NCBI GenBank assembly: GCA_026120185.1 | Contig: JANUWF010001497.1 | Location: 3,336,501 to 3,400,500 of the forward strand | Direction: 5' to 3' | DNA length: 64,000 nt | From: Voacanga thouarsii | Taxonomy: Eukaryota; Streptophyta; Magnoliopsida; Gentianales; Apocynaceae | Shown here: positions 45,624 to 56,489 of the stretch, in pieces | Numbering within the stretch: position 1 is the first letter of the stretch | How the letters are laid out: the number at the start of each line of letters is the position of its first letter | The notes under the pieces: generated by a model | What the model was told of the DNA's origin: nothing | Seen by the model: the letters and a program-made list of their open reading frames with translations, nothing else | Database searches by the model: none | Made by a program: the position numbers and the translations under genes

Positions 45624-46675
45624 GGTGTCAAGTAAGGAGAGAGAACAATTGAGCTCAAAGACTTCAGACGGGATGTAATGACCCTTTACAAATACACCTC
45701 TCAAATCTTACTCAACCCTCAACCAATCTCACAATCCACAAAACCCAACCTCTTTCAATATATATATCACACTCCAACCAACAATCAATTCAATCACCTC
45801 TAATCAATTCAACACAACCTATAACAATACATGTAAAGTTCCCTGTAAAGCATAAACGTGTTGAATATCCTCAATGCATGCAAGCAGACATGATCATGTT
45901 AATGAAGGCATCATCATGGCATTACGTGAAAAACAATGCACATTCCATATATAGCCCATATTCAACCATCACAAATAGCCACAATTCCACCCTTAGCTAT
46001 ATGCATAAAGCCCTTAATGATCATATGCATGAATCAAGTATCAAAGAATCATTAACTCCTAATCTAATCCAACTCATGAAGCTCAAGGAGTAATGCATAC
46101 TTCAAGATGGCATACACAATCCTAATTTCAGCCAAAATTGTCCCTAAGATTAGAAAAAATCATCTACACCATTTCAACCGTGGGAATTGAATAAAAATCA
46201 TACATTTGTGCTCATGTATGCATGGGCAAGCAAAAGATGTAAGCTTTTTGCAGAAATCCAAGTGCCTTGCTTATGGATTGAAGAGGATGTCATTGTGAAA
46301 AATGAAGATTTTGAGATTTTTTATCCATAGGATCAACAAAAGAGAAGTAGATAGATAGTATAGAAGTGTTTAAGAGGTGAAAATTTAAATTTTGGGAAGT
46401 GGGGGATGGAAAACCGGCGCGGGTTAGAGAGAATTTGAGAGGGAGATTGGAGATTTTGAAGAAAAAGTGGCCAAAATGGCCTATAAGAATGCCTTACCTG
46501 ACATGAACCGACGCTAGCTTTGTTATGTTCGGTTCTCCAATTTTTTTTTTTTTTTTTATAAAAATGAGAAACATGCAATAATAATGAACAATTCATGAAA
46601 AATAATCAACCAAAATGACAAAAGTAAAAATTGTTTCAATCACAAAACTGAACGTAAAGTAAATGAAAAATGGCT
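45624..46675 (-). other. Spacer between gag and ORF2, copy E
   Basis: About 1.05 kb with no coding homology on the element strand, matching 1657-2796 of copy A. A T-run (minus: A) lies near 46542-46558. The absence of pol here is a family feature, not a local deletion, since A and E agree in length. Confidence 0.6.
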
Positions 46676-48049
46676 TCAATGCTTTTCACGGCTTTGATCT
46701 CGTGGATTTTCCTCGGTATATCCTGGCAATGTCCCAACTTGACGATCTCCCAGTAGTTTAGCTAATTGACCAATTTGGTTTTCCAAGTTGCGCATAGAGG
46801 CCTCTAAGTTCCGTGTTATAACATCGACCCCTTAGAACTTAGTCTCCGTTGTACTTACTAATTGGCCAATCACTTATTCCAATGGTGGCTTTGAAGGTGC
46901 TGCAGTATTGGTCATTGGGTTTTGACTCCTTTGATTGCCTCCAAAATTGAAATAACCCTACCTAGGTTGATTTCCATTGCTCCAAGAGAAATTAAGGTGA
47001 TTTCTCCAACCTGGATTATTGGTAGAGCTATAAGGGTTGTTACCTGGACGGACATTACCTACAAAAGTCGCTTGTTCTAAAGTTTCTTGGAGTGACCCCA
47101 TATTTTGGCATTCATGATTGGGGTGTCCCTCTCCACAGAAATCACAACTTATGTTTAAAACCTGGCCTTAAGGCATCACCATCTATTCCATCTTTTGGGT
47201 TAAGGCGTCTACCTTAGCTTCCAATGCTGCCACAACATCCACTTTGTGTACTTCTTGCACACGAGCTCTAGACCTTGTACTTCCCCAAGAATAGTTATTA
47301 GAAGTCAAATTTTTAACAAGCTTAAACACCTATTCTGGGGTCTTATGATTGATGGAACCCCCTGCAGAAGAGTCCACCACTTGACGTGTCGCAAATGTGA
47401 GGCCATTCAAAAAGATAAGCATTTGCATTCCCAACTCAAATCCATGGTGTGGGCATTTTCTTAACATCTCCTTAAATCTCTCCTAACTTTCATATAAGGG
47501 CTCATAATCTAATTGTTGAAAGGCAAATATCCCATTCCTAAGTTTACCTGTCCTAGCTGGAGGAAAATATTTGGCCATAAATTTTTCAGCTAGGGCATTC
47601 CAAGTAGTGATGGAACCGGTAGGTAAAGACTTTAACCATGATTTAGCCCTATCCCTCAAAGAAAAAGGAAAAAGTCGTAACTTTATGGCATCCTCAGAAA
47701 CACCATTCATCTTAAAAGTATCACAAATCTCAAGGAAACTAGCTATATGAGCATTAGGATCTTCCTCAGGTAGCCTATCGAATTGAACCATGTTTTGAAC
47801 CATTTGGATAATGTTGGACTTTATTGCAAAATTATTTGTGTCCACCCTAGGCCTAGTAATACTCGAGCCTATGCCCGAGATTACAGGTTTCACAAAGTCA
47901 TCCATAGCCCTCCAATTTCCAGCATTGTTATTTTGAGCACCATCCATTTCGACGATTAAATTCCTTTGGATTGTCCGGCAGATCTTTGATAATGTCCTTT
48001 CGATTTTGGGGTCAAAATCGACTATCTCGCCTTCAGATTTTCGGGACAT
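46676..48049 (-). pseudogene. gag, copy E (458-codon frame)
   Basis: Starts MSRKSEGEIVDFDP and contains MDDFVKPVISG, IIQMVQNMVQFDRLPEEDPN, AKSWLKSLPTGSITTWNAL, KYFPPARTGKLRN and QQLDYEPLYES, then a TAG at 47483. After it come FKEMLRKCPHHGFELGM, VDSSAGGSINH, CDFCGEGHPNHEC (zinc knuckle) and NLENQIGQLAKLLGDRQVG, ending REKH-TGA. The whole frame length is a multiple of three and is broken only by single-codon stops, so substitutions, not indels, inactivated it. It is the reference gag for the family. Confidence 0.85.
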
Positions 48050-48293
48050 GTACCAAAGATAACACCTAGAAAAACAAGAAGTAAGTTAAATACAGAATTA
48101 ATGATTAAAATAAAATTAAAAAAATATAAAGTTAGTTAGTAGAACATAGTCAAAGTTAGTAGGTTATGTCACAAAGGTATACACATATACACAAAATACA
48201 AAAGGTAGCACCTTTTTGTGGAAAGAACAAGTATCCATATTTACATATTTACATGGTTAAATCAACAAAATCCAAGCTTTCATGATATTGTTA

Positions 48294-48309
48294 CCCGGCA
48301 GCGGCGCCA
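48294..48309 (-). promoter_or_regulatory. Primer binding site, copy E
   Basis: Minus strand TGGCGCCGCTGCCGGG, complementary to the 3' 16 bases typical of plant tRNA-Asp with one mismatch. It lies six bases inside the 5' LTR end. Confidence 0.85.
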
Positions 48310-48315
48310 AAAACT

Positions 48316-49842
48316 TGATGCGTTTTTATTTGGGTATAAAAATCATATAAAAATTAAGCACATTCCCAATCAAGTTTACATTAAAACGCTAACCCAAAAT
48401 TACACATATGAGCAAGCATACTCATCATTAACATAGCATAGGATTCAAACGAGTGTCAATCATCAAGGAACAAGTATGCATTAATTCTTTTTCTTTCATT
48501 GTTTAACCGACTCAATAAAGTGAAAAAGAAATAAAATAAAAAAAAGAAAATAAAAATAACAATATATACATGTCAAGGATGGAGAAGCATATAACTCAAA
48601 CCATTATTTTGACAATCATGATCTTAAAGAACCCAACCATCATCATAACTAATTATTCTCTTAGCATCCTAAAGAATTAAGATAGATTCATTTCTTTTTC
48701 AATCCATGAAATCACTATCTTCTAGATAAATTAGAATCACTTGGCCTCGTCTCAACTAATTCACCCGAAAGATGCATTAAACATAATCCTTGATTAAATT
48801 CCATTGGTCTCGGCGAATTTAAAATATGAAATTAACCAATGAATCCTTGGTCTTGGCAAACATCAATTAACCTTTAATTACCTAGTCCTCATCAATTAAG
48901 CCTCTTAGCCTCGGCGAGTTAACAAACAACAAATATAAAATTAATAAATTGCAACCACCATCAACCCCTTTGGTCTCAGTGAGTTAATGGAAAGAATCAA
49001 TCAATTAATCTCGTAATAAGTACAAGTAATTAAATACTAAAAAACACAATCAATTAATCAAAAGATCAAATAATTCTGATTTATCATGAATATCTGAAAC
49101 AACGTTGAATTACAATAAAACAATTAACATATCATTGTTCAAGAAAAAGAAAACAAAGTAAAAGAAATCACTCATAGACAAGCCTCCTTCTTCTTCCTTT
49201 GAAGACCTTCTTGCACAATCCTCCTTGAATGGAAGAATTCCTCCTTTGATTTGAGTGATTCTCTATGATAATCAATGAATTCTCTTCTTTTCCCTTATGT
49301 TTTTCATCTATTTATATAGGCTTAGAAAGTGCCTAAACTCGTTGGTGTAATGTTCTGGGCCAAGTAGAAGTAGGAAAGTACTAAAACTCCACAAATTACT
49401 AAAAACCACGTAGAAAACTCAAAGCTCCGCCATTCCCTCAGAGCACAGCCAGCGCCGCATTGGCTCTTGGAGCTAGCACCAGTTGTGTTCTATTTCTCTA
49501 CTCGTTCGCCGATTTTTTCCCGAATTCCGCACAATGCATTCCAGAATGCAGCCGGCACCACCTTGGCTACTGGAGCCAGCACCGGTTCCACTCTATTTTG
49601 CTCTGTTTCACCAATTTTTTTTCACCTTGAAGTTCATGTCAACAGTGCATGGCCGGTGCTACTTCTATTCTATTTTACGATGTTTTTGCTTCGTTTTACC
49701 CCTAAAATCTGAAATAATGAACAAAATACCTTTCCAAGGGTAAAATCTCAAATATGAAGGGATATGACTCGTTATTGAACAAAATCTATCACAAAAGAGC
49801 CTTAAGTAACTCGAAAAAATATGACTAATTTAGCCCCTATCA
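48316..49842 (-). mobile_element. 5' LTR of copy E
   Basis: 1527 bases, TGATAGGGGC to AACGCATCA on the minus strand. TATA-like CTATATAAATAG (minus) at about 49308-49319. It contains the same GC-rich blocks (49440-49660). It would drive the transcript of the element. Confidence 0.88.
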
Positions 49843-49847
49843 GAATG
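49843..49847. repeat. Target site duplication, right of copy E (GAATG)
   Basis: Matches 41059-41063 exactly. Confidence 0.85.
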
Positions 49848-50202
49848 CTCAATAAATTGTTGGAAAAAAAGCTTCTTACATCAAACCCGATCGCACTGTT
49901 CTCTCCATCCAAACCCAAATCTTGTAGAACCCTTATCCCACTTTCTACTGTTGCCATGGTAAAATCTAATTTCAATCCATTTCAGTTTTCAAGCAAGTAT
50001 CCCAATACTGAAAAATCACCAAATGAAGAAGCAACATTTCAAGAAAATAAGTGAAAATCAAACTTTTGCGGCAAGAAATTTTGAGCAACCTCTCAATGAC
50101 TTGTTTATCCACAAGACAATCATCCACAGCAAGAACATGCAATTCCTGGGCAACACCAGAAGAACAACACTAACTGGCCATAACTACTTCCTCCATAGCC
50201 AT
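49848..50202 (-). pseudogene. Type-A response regulator receiver-domain fragment
   Basis: Exon 1 (50202-50064) reads MAMEEVVMAS-stop, then VAQELHVLAVDDCLVDKQVI and ERLLKISCRK. This is the N-terminus of a receiver domain with the acidic DD pair. Exon 2 (about 49968-49885) reads ATVESGIRVLQDLGLDGENS and AIGFD, followed by a GTAAGA donor. The remainder of the domain, including the phosphoacceptor Asp block (TDYSMPG in the family), is absent; copy E interrupts what would be the next intron. Type-A regulators dampen cytokinin signalling. Premature stop and missing exons make it a fragment. Confidence 0.75.
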
Positions 50203-50668
50203 TTTCGTCTCCTGGGCATGACAAAACTCTGTATAACACATACAATAGAAGCGTCAACTCAAATATGCTTAACCCCAAGAAAATGTAAGCGATTGACAGG
50301 TGTGCTGTTGCTAAGCTCACCTCATGCATGACCACTACCTGGCCACAAAGTTACATTGTTTGCTTCATACCAAAGCTAACGTGGGAATAGCAGAAATAGA
50401 TGAAAAAAAAAATAGCAGAAGTTGCTTCAACCAACACAGCTAACAGATGGAGAGGGCAATCACTTTGGAAAAAGGCACAAATGCCATCAGAAGTGATTGA
50501 CGAAAATGACCACAGGAAGCCAGATAAAAGAGGACAGGCATGAAATAATCTAATTATCAAATCTGAAGAACACAATCCAGTCCTTGATTACACTACAGAA
50601 GTCACCCCAGAAAAAGAGAAAGGTACCGAAATAAGTAAGCATCCTATCAGGTAGCCTCAACGCATTAC

Positions 50669-50858
50669 CCTTGGAGCAAGTGCTAGTGGTGAATGGGCTG
50701 AGTCAAATTGCTGAAGCACTGCAGTAGCATGCTCGGGCATTTCTTTTTGACATGTTGCATTTACTTGTTCAAACATTGACCTGTATGACACCTCAAATGC
50801 AAGGATCATTGAAGCTTCCAAAGTTGATTTCATTATTTCTTGCAGAACATATTCAACA
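50669..50858 (-). pseudogene. EDC4/VARICOSE-like C-terminal exon fragment
   Basis: Minus strand reads VEYVLQEIMKSTLEASMILA, then FEVSYRSMFEQVNATCQK and EHATAVLQQFDSAHSPLALA, ending at an AAGG/GTAATG donor. The FE-S-Y-MFEQV and QQFDSAHSPLA blocks match the C-terminal region of plant enhancer of mRNA-decapping protein 4 (VARICOSE). The frame is open, but I see no neighbouring exons. It may be a captured or decayed fragment. Confidence 0.6.
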
Positions 50859-51927
50859 CTCTTAGAGTAAAGGTTGAGTAGTATAGATCCTTAACGAAAC
50901 TAAACATCTCTTTAGAAGCCATATTAAGTTGAACACTCCAGACAATTTCATATCACAAACAACTCATTGACCTTAACGACTTTTAGAAACTAGCAAATTA
51001 GCAAAGTAACCATATGCAAACCTATCAAATAGCATTATACACAAATCAAGTCCATTTCAATAGCAGTTGCTATAGTTTGCACCATAATTGTTCAAAATGA
51101 ATGCATAAATTGCTTTGGACATCTGATTGGGCGAAGAATCATTGATAGAAATAGGCACAATCTATGGGCGGCTTCTTTTTTCGCAAAAACAGAAACTTAG
51201 GGGAAAAAAAAATCAAAACTTCAAGAACTCCAACGGAGAATTTTACTTTATTCAAAAGAGAAAAAGAACTTACCTAAAAGGAAATATAGAACTTAAATAA
51301 CTCCAACTCTGCCGACTACAAGAAAAAATGACCTCACTTGGCAGAGGAAAAAAGGTGAGGTGGAAGATGCAGCCGAAGAAAAACAGAGAAGGAACTGCGG
51401 CTAAAATCTTCGTAGTGGAATGAAAATAGAGAAGAGAATGAAGTGAGTGAGTGATGTATTCCTAATCCTTCTCATTTAACAGCGGTTTGATTTTGAGGTT
51501 ATAAGCTACTATTCACCTCCATAGTTGTCAATCCCTTACAATTCCTACATATGCACGGCCAAATGAAGAGAGAACAACAATGGTTCTTTGTAGTGGATCG
51601 ACAAAAAGACAAAAATGACAGCAGTGAAAGCGAATAACGAAGAATGAACAGTGGCAACCAAACTCCTTTTTCTATAGTATAGAAGATATATTTGTCATCA
51701 ATATACAGGCCAACCATTTCTTTTCTTTGGTGTTCGGCGGCTTTTGATGCTTTGGAAGAAGGAGAAGAGCAATCACATGATTGTTTCTAAACCCTTTTGT
51801 GTTTGGATTAACGAAAGGAATTAAAGGGAAGGAAAGAAAAAGAGATAATTTTTTTTAATAGAAATCGAAGGAAAAAGAGGAAATTGAACATTAATTAGGG
51901 AATATTTTGGAAGGATTAGTAAATTGA

Positions 51928-51972
<45 letters not shown>

Positions 51973-52860
51973 TTGGTGTGGGGATTCAGGGAGCGGGGAA
52001 ATTGAATTGATGTAATTTGATAAGCATCTTTGTTCTTGGACAATAGGTTAGTGTTAGTGTTCAATTTGATGGATAATTAGTTTCCCCTTCCCTCCAACAA
52101 TGGGGAAGCCATAAAAAGCTTCAGAATTGTAGCTAAAGATATCCAACTTTAGGTAAATGTCCCGAGCTTTATCTTGCTTGTATTTATTTTCTACCTTTTT
52201 GGTGATAAAATGATTTCATTCCAACAAAAGAGAAACGATCCAAATTTGGTTTTGAAATAGAGAGAGGAAGGAAATAGTTAGACGGAGAAAAACGAAGAGG
52301 AGAGGAAGGAGATGATTAAAATTTATATATAGTGTTTGAAGAAATTATTAATCTTTACTTAAATTTTTAATATAAAAGAATAAGTATTTCTAAATAAGGA
52401 CTATTCTATTTATTACAAATATTTTATTAGTTTCGGGTGGAAATCATTAATCTTTTTAACTAATCTCAATCCCTCCATTCTCCCTCACTTGCTTACCTTT
52501 TCTTGCACAAGAATTAATTTGAACACTTTGTATTTTACTTTTTCTTTACTTTCAACACATTGAATCCAAACATTATTGTTTTTTCCACTAAAATATTCTA
52601 ATTTAAGTATAGTTATGCTCACATAAAAAACACGGCCAAGCTTTTTTCCTTTCTTTTTTCCAATTAGCTATTTGAATTGCAATAAACTCTATAGTCTCTC
52701 TCCAACTTCCCATTGTCACTCTATTTTTTGCTATTAAATCCCCACTATATTTTCATTTTTTTAATTTTATATATTTTTTTGGGTAAAATCCACCTCTACC
52801 TGTTCATTAAAGAAGTGAAAAAAGTGATAAGGAATATGATAGAAGTGATACTAGCTATCC
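50859..52860. other. Unassigned, with leader-like sequence and (ATT)n
   Basis: No coding homology found. On the minus strand 51470-51275 is a pyrimidine-rich stretch ending TTTTAG/GTAAGTTC, which could be a 5' leader exon with a donor site. A 44-base (ATT)n repeat is at 51928-51971. Confidence 0.35.
51928..51971. repeat. (ATT)n microsatellite
   Basis: About 14 uninterrupted ATT units. Confidence 0.95.
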
Positions 52861-52863
52861 CTA

Positions 52864-53292
52864 CTATCTAAGCATAGATGGAAAATTATTCCTAATCGAA
52901 GGAACCAAATGGTGATCCAGGATACACAAAGATTGACAATATTTCGGTAAGCTAGAGAATTGTGGGAAATCCATAGACATATAATGTGAAGAGGCCTCTC
53001 TTGCGAGAAAATCAGCTACCACATTACCCTGTCGCAGAATATGCTCAAAAGAGATCGAGTTAAAACGCTGCAACAAGTAACGCAACCAACGAAAATCTTG
53101 ATAGCCAGTCTAAGGTACATGATCCCCCATAGTCATGATTTGTACCAATTTGAGAGAATCTATCTGCACCACAACACTATATAACTCCAAGCGAAGACAA
53201 GTGAAAAGGCCGCGAAGAGCTGCTTGTAACTCAACCAGAAAAGGATTTGAATCAAAATCTATAGAATGCGCAAAAGCATGAAGAAAGGTCAT
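52864..53292 (-). pseudogene. RNase H-like (RVT_3-type) fragment
   Basis: Two frames around a stop: NPFLVELQAALRGLFTCLRL and VVVQIDSLKLVQIM, then RWLRYLLQRFNSISFEHILR and QGNVVADFLAREASS. These are the ELxAxxxGL, DS and N-x-xAD-x-LA blocks of plant LINE-associated RNase H domains. The first catalytic Asp segment is not evident. Confidence 0.75.
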
Positions 53293-53615
53293 ATCGCCAC
53301 GCTGGATTATTCCTCCAACTCCGGAAGAATGCCCTAAGCCCTTGGTACTGCCATCAATATTAAGAATGATCTGATAATATTCATGTTTTTAATAAAGGAC
53401 AGAAAACAACTTGTATCTAGGACGCTCAGACTAAGAGCCTGCAGAGAGTGAGCAAGAAAATACTCATGCAATCACAGCAAATGGTCAGATGTGAAATACT
53501 GGCCATCAAATTCGAATGAAGTCAGTGCTTTCCAAATAATCCAACAAAAAGACACAAAAATAAGCCACCCTCTATTACAACAACGTGGAGGAAGATTCCA
53601 CCAAAAGCCAAAAAA

Positions 53616-53876
53616 CTATGCTGTTGAGAAATGGGGAAGACCATCCTGCCAGACCCCTAATTCGAATGTCATCTTTCTCCACCTTCCCAGAGTAACTAAA
53701 CAGGAGATAAAAGAGTGTTGCAAAGATTCCTCATGCTTGAGACACAACGAACATCTTGATGCAAAAGAAAAACCAATGAGCTTTAAGTTTGGATCTAGAG
53801 GCAGAAGGTTATTGAGCAACTTCCACATAAAGAAAAGTGTCTGAGGTTGCATTGGAATAGTATGATGAGCTTTCAA
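53616..53876 (-). pseudogene. zf-RVT-type fragment (LINE C-terminal)
   Basis: TLFFMWKLLNNLLPLDPNLK, then CSLCLKHEESLQHSFISC. The order W-K-x2-x-x-LP and C-x2-C...H-x-F-x-C is that of the zinc-binding region downstream of RT in plant LINEs. It lies upstream of the RNase H piece on the same strand, consistent with one LINE 3' part. Confidence 0.75.
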
Positions 53877-53898
53877 AGTAGGGTTTGGGCAATGTGTA

Positions 53899-54057
53899 GT
53901 TGTTCTTTGAGGATTGATACTTATTAATGCCTTATGTTATGCTTTACAATGAGTATACTTGCTTATATGTGTGATTTGGGATTAATGTATCAATTTAAAT
54001 TTGATTGGAAAAGCACTTAAATATGAATGATTTTACATACTCAAATTGAGCATATCA
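53899..54057 (+). mobile_element. LTR 3'-end fragment of the Gypsy family
   Basis: Tracks the last 160 bases of LTR D/B: TTGTTCTTTGAGGATTGATAC, ATGAGTATACTTGC, ATATGTGTGATTTGGG and closing ATATCA. It is more diverged than B to E. The right edge sits on the LTR terminus; the left edge is truncated. Confidence 0.65.
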
Positions 54058-54330
54058 CCATCGCAGAGAGTTACTGGTGGATAGCTATTGTATAAGAGTC
54101 TTGTTATAAGATCATACATGAGCAGTTGTCATTCCATTCTCTGATAAAGAAGAAGCCCCTCCAGTAATGCTTGAAACTCAGCCTGAAAGCTAGTTGAAAA
54201 TCCAATACCCTTTTGCAAATGCTTGGATGAATTCAGCATTCCCCTATCAAATAATACCGCCAATGCTGGAAGCCCTGGATTTCATTTACATGCCCTATCA
54301 ATCATCATTGTAGCAACTCTCTGATTTTTT
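54058..54330 (-). pseudogene. Second RNase H-like fragment
   Basis: Minus frame gives WNPGLPALAVLFDRGM, then KGIGFSTSFQAEFQALLEGL. This is the start of an RNase H domain with the E-x-x-AL-x-GL block, from a LINE or LINE-derived gene different from the one at 52864. It is separated from 53876 by the LTR fragment. Confidence 0.6.
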
Positions 54331-56239
54331 GTTTGACAGCAGGAACATTCTCTCCTAAAAGGTAACAGCTTTAAGGGACAAACTAATTCTAGTTTGTCTT
54401 TTGAAGAATAAACTAAGAATATGCAAACAAACTTGAATCGCTGATGCAATAGATTAGCAAAGAATTACTGAAATTATCATCAATTAAGATTGCATCAATC
54501 CTTCATCAAAATATGATCACAAAATTTACTCTATCTTTTTGCACAACTCTTCTGTATGTATGCTCTCACGAATTTGCCCTCTTCGCTCTCTGCTCTCCTT
54601 CTATAAGTTGGCCCTATTAATACTCAATGGAGGCACGCGGTTCACTTAGATTAGGAAATTACTTAAACATACATTTCTTCCCACGTTTCCTTAGTTGCCC
54701 GTAGTTCCTTTCCTTCATGACTTAATTTGTCTATTTTGGAATAAAATCTTCACTAGATTTGTCCTAAAGATCTTCTCAAGATATTCTAAAGATCTTCAAT
54801 AAATAAACTTCAAAATTCTTCTTCAATTTTACTTTGCATCAAACTAATGCCAATAATTGCAAATACCATCTCCTAAAAGAACTAAACCACATGTTCAGTT
54901 TGTCAAAGTCTATTATCACAGTTGTACTATCATCAACTTCATCATGAAAATTTAGAGAGAAATAAATATTTACTGTGAATATTTTAAAACAAAAATATAG
55001 ACATTCTCTCAATCCGGATTTGAATGTTTATATTTTCCAGTTTGAATTATCCAAAATTAAATATTTACTTTTTAAAATAAACATATTTTGTTTTCAAACA
55101 TTTGCAATTAACATCCTTTATTTAAAGGATGTAAGTTCTATTTACTTATAATTCGGCCGTCAATCTCGATTTCATTAAATTAATAAAAATAAGATAATAA
55201 CTCATTAAATAAAAATAAGATTGTCCAATCTAGATAAGGGTAGTAGTAATCAAATTTCTAAGTCAAAATAATTGTTAAATTGATAAAGTATTTAACAATA
55301 GATTAAAAGGTTTTAGATTCGATATTTATCGAATATACTCTTCTTAATCCCACCCTCTTGTAATAGTATAAGATATTTTCTTTTTTTTTTTAAGTAATCA
55401 AATTTCCATCTCCCACTAAATACTACTATGGTTAACATATAATAGCATATAAATTTGCATAAGAGTGCCCTTTGGACCTAAACCTAGTTTCCTATGCCCG
55501 AATAATGGCTACATGATCTTATTTTTGCAACAAAGATGAAGACCTTAATTTTTAATTTCAAAGAATTGACTTTTTACCAATACAAAAAATATTTTAATTT
55601 CCTCCAAAAAAATTTTCTACGTATTGCATATAAACCCTCCTTCAATGAAATTTTGTAAAATCATACTATAAGAGACAATAAGAATAACAAAAATATAAGT
55701 CAAAGAAGATCATTAAAATAAAATGGCGATTAGAGATCATAATTTTGGTTTTGTACCTTTCTTGAATTCTCTCCATCATAAGGCTCATAGCTTTCATTTA
55801 AGTGTTTATTTGCATACGGCTTTACAGAAGTTTGGAATATGCATGCGTAATGTAGCACAAGTTAAAAAAAAAAAAGTTATATGTTCTCGTTGGCAACCTT
55901 GAAGGACATCCTTTGTTATCGACAAACATTGTGACGAATGGAAAATAAGAATAAATTCAATGAACTTGTTGGATTTGATCACTTCAAGTATTTGGATTCA
56001 TTAATTTCTTCCTCAATTGTATTAATTCCACTGAAAGCATAGGTTGTGGTCTAATCTAACAAGGTACTGTAGTATTTTGTTAGGTTATTGTTATTGTATT
56101 CCGTTTGTCTTACATTCTCACTATATGCAAGTATGTTCTCAAATATTTTCGCTTATCAAAGTTGCAATCAAGAAAGATAATTATAATAATTTTATTTAAT
56201 TTTACTGAAATATTTTACTCTTTTTATCTTTTATTTAAT
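54331..56239. other. AT-rich stretch without recognised features
   Basis: No coding homology. A near-perfect 9-bp stem (CATCCTTTA, TT, TAAAGGATG) lies at 55112-55131. The pyrimidine/CTCT-rich part near 54540-54610 might be LTR-derived, but I could not match it. Confidence 0.4.
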
Positions 56240-56244
56240 GAAAA
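56240..56244. repeat. Target site duplication, left of Copia element (GAAAA)
   Basis: GAAAA just before LTR start TATTAAGG; repeated at 62767-62771. Confidence 0.7.
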
Positions 56245-56473
56245 TATTAAGGAAATTGCAGAAATTAGTGCTACAATTTACGGAATGATATTTTCGGATC
56301 TTTAGCTAATAAATTAGTGGATGTAATTTTGGTAGTTTACTATTGTATAGGAAATCTTTATTTGTACAAATATAGAAATTATATAGGTAGGATCCTTATC
56401 TTTGTATATAAATGCACCTTTGAAATCAATGAGAACATCATCTCTTTTGATCCCAGTATTTCTATTTTCTTCA
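56245..56473 (+). mobile_element. 5' LTR of Copia element
   Basis: TATTAAGGAAATTG to TTTTCTTCA, with a TATA-like TGTATATAAATG near 56404-56415. The start TATTG rather than TG is set by the GAAAA duplications and by the PPT edge at the 3' copy. Confidence 0.85.
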
Positions 56474-56484
56474 TGGTATCAGAG
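56474..56484 (+). promoter_or_regulatory. Primer binding site of Copia element
   Basis: TGGTATCAGAG, the standard plant Copia site for initiator tRNA-Met, directly after the LTR. Confidence 0.9.
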
Positions 56485-56489
56485 ATATG

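Larger units (their letters stand above)
41064..49842 (-). mobile_element. Pol-less Gypsy element, copy E, structurally complete (8779 bp)
   Basis: LTR 48316-49842, PBS, gag, spacer, ORF2, 3' region, PPT and LTR 41064-42599, flanked by GAATG duplications. It carries gag and ORF2 only; the 1.05-kb spacer (45624-46675) has no pol motif. The two LTRs differ at roughly one base in ten over the first 150 bases by eye, so it is an old insertion. Replication would need RT and integrase from another element. It lies in an intron-like part of a response-regulator fragment. Confidence 0.9.

Noticed and set aside
50120..50335. Hydrophobic ORF resembling a small membrane protein
   Set aside because: It overlaps, in another frame, the readable response-regulator exon on the same strand, which explains the sequence better.
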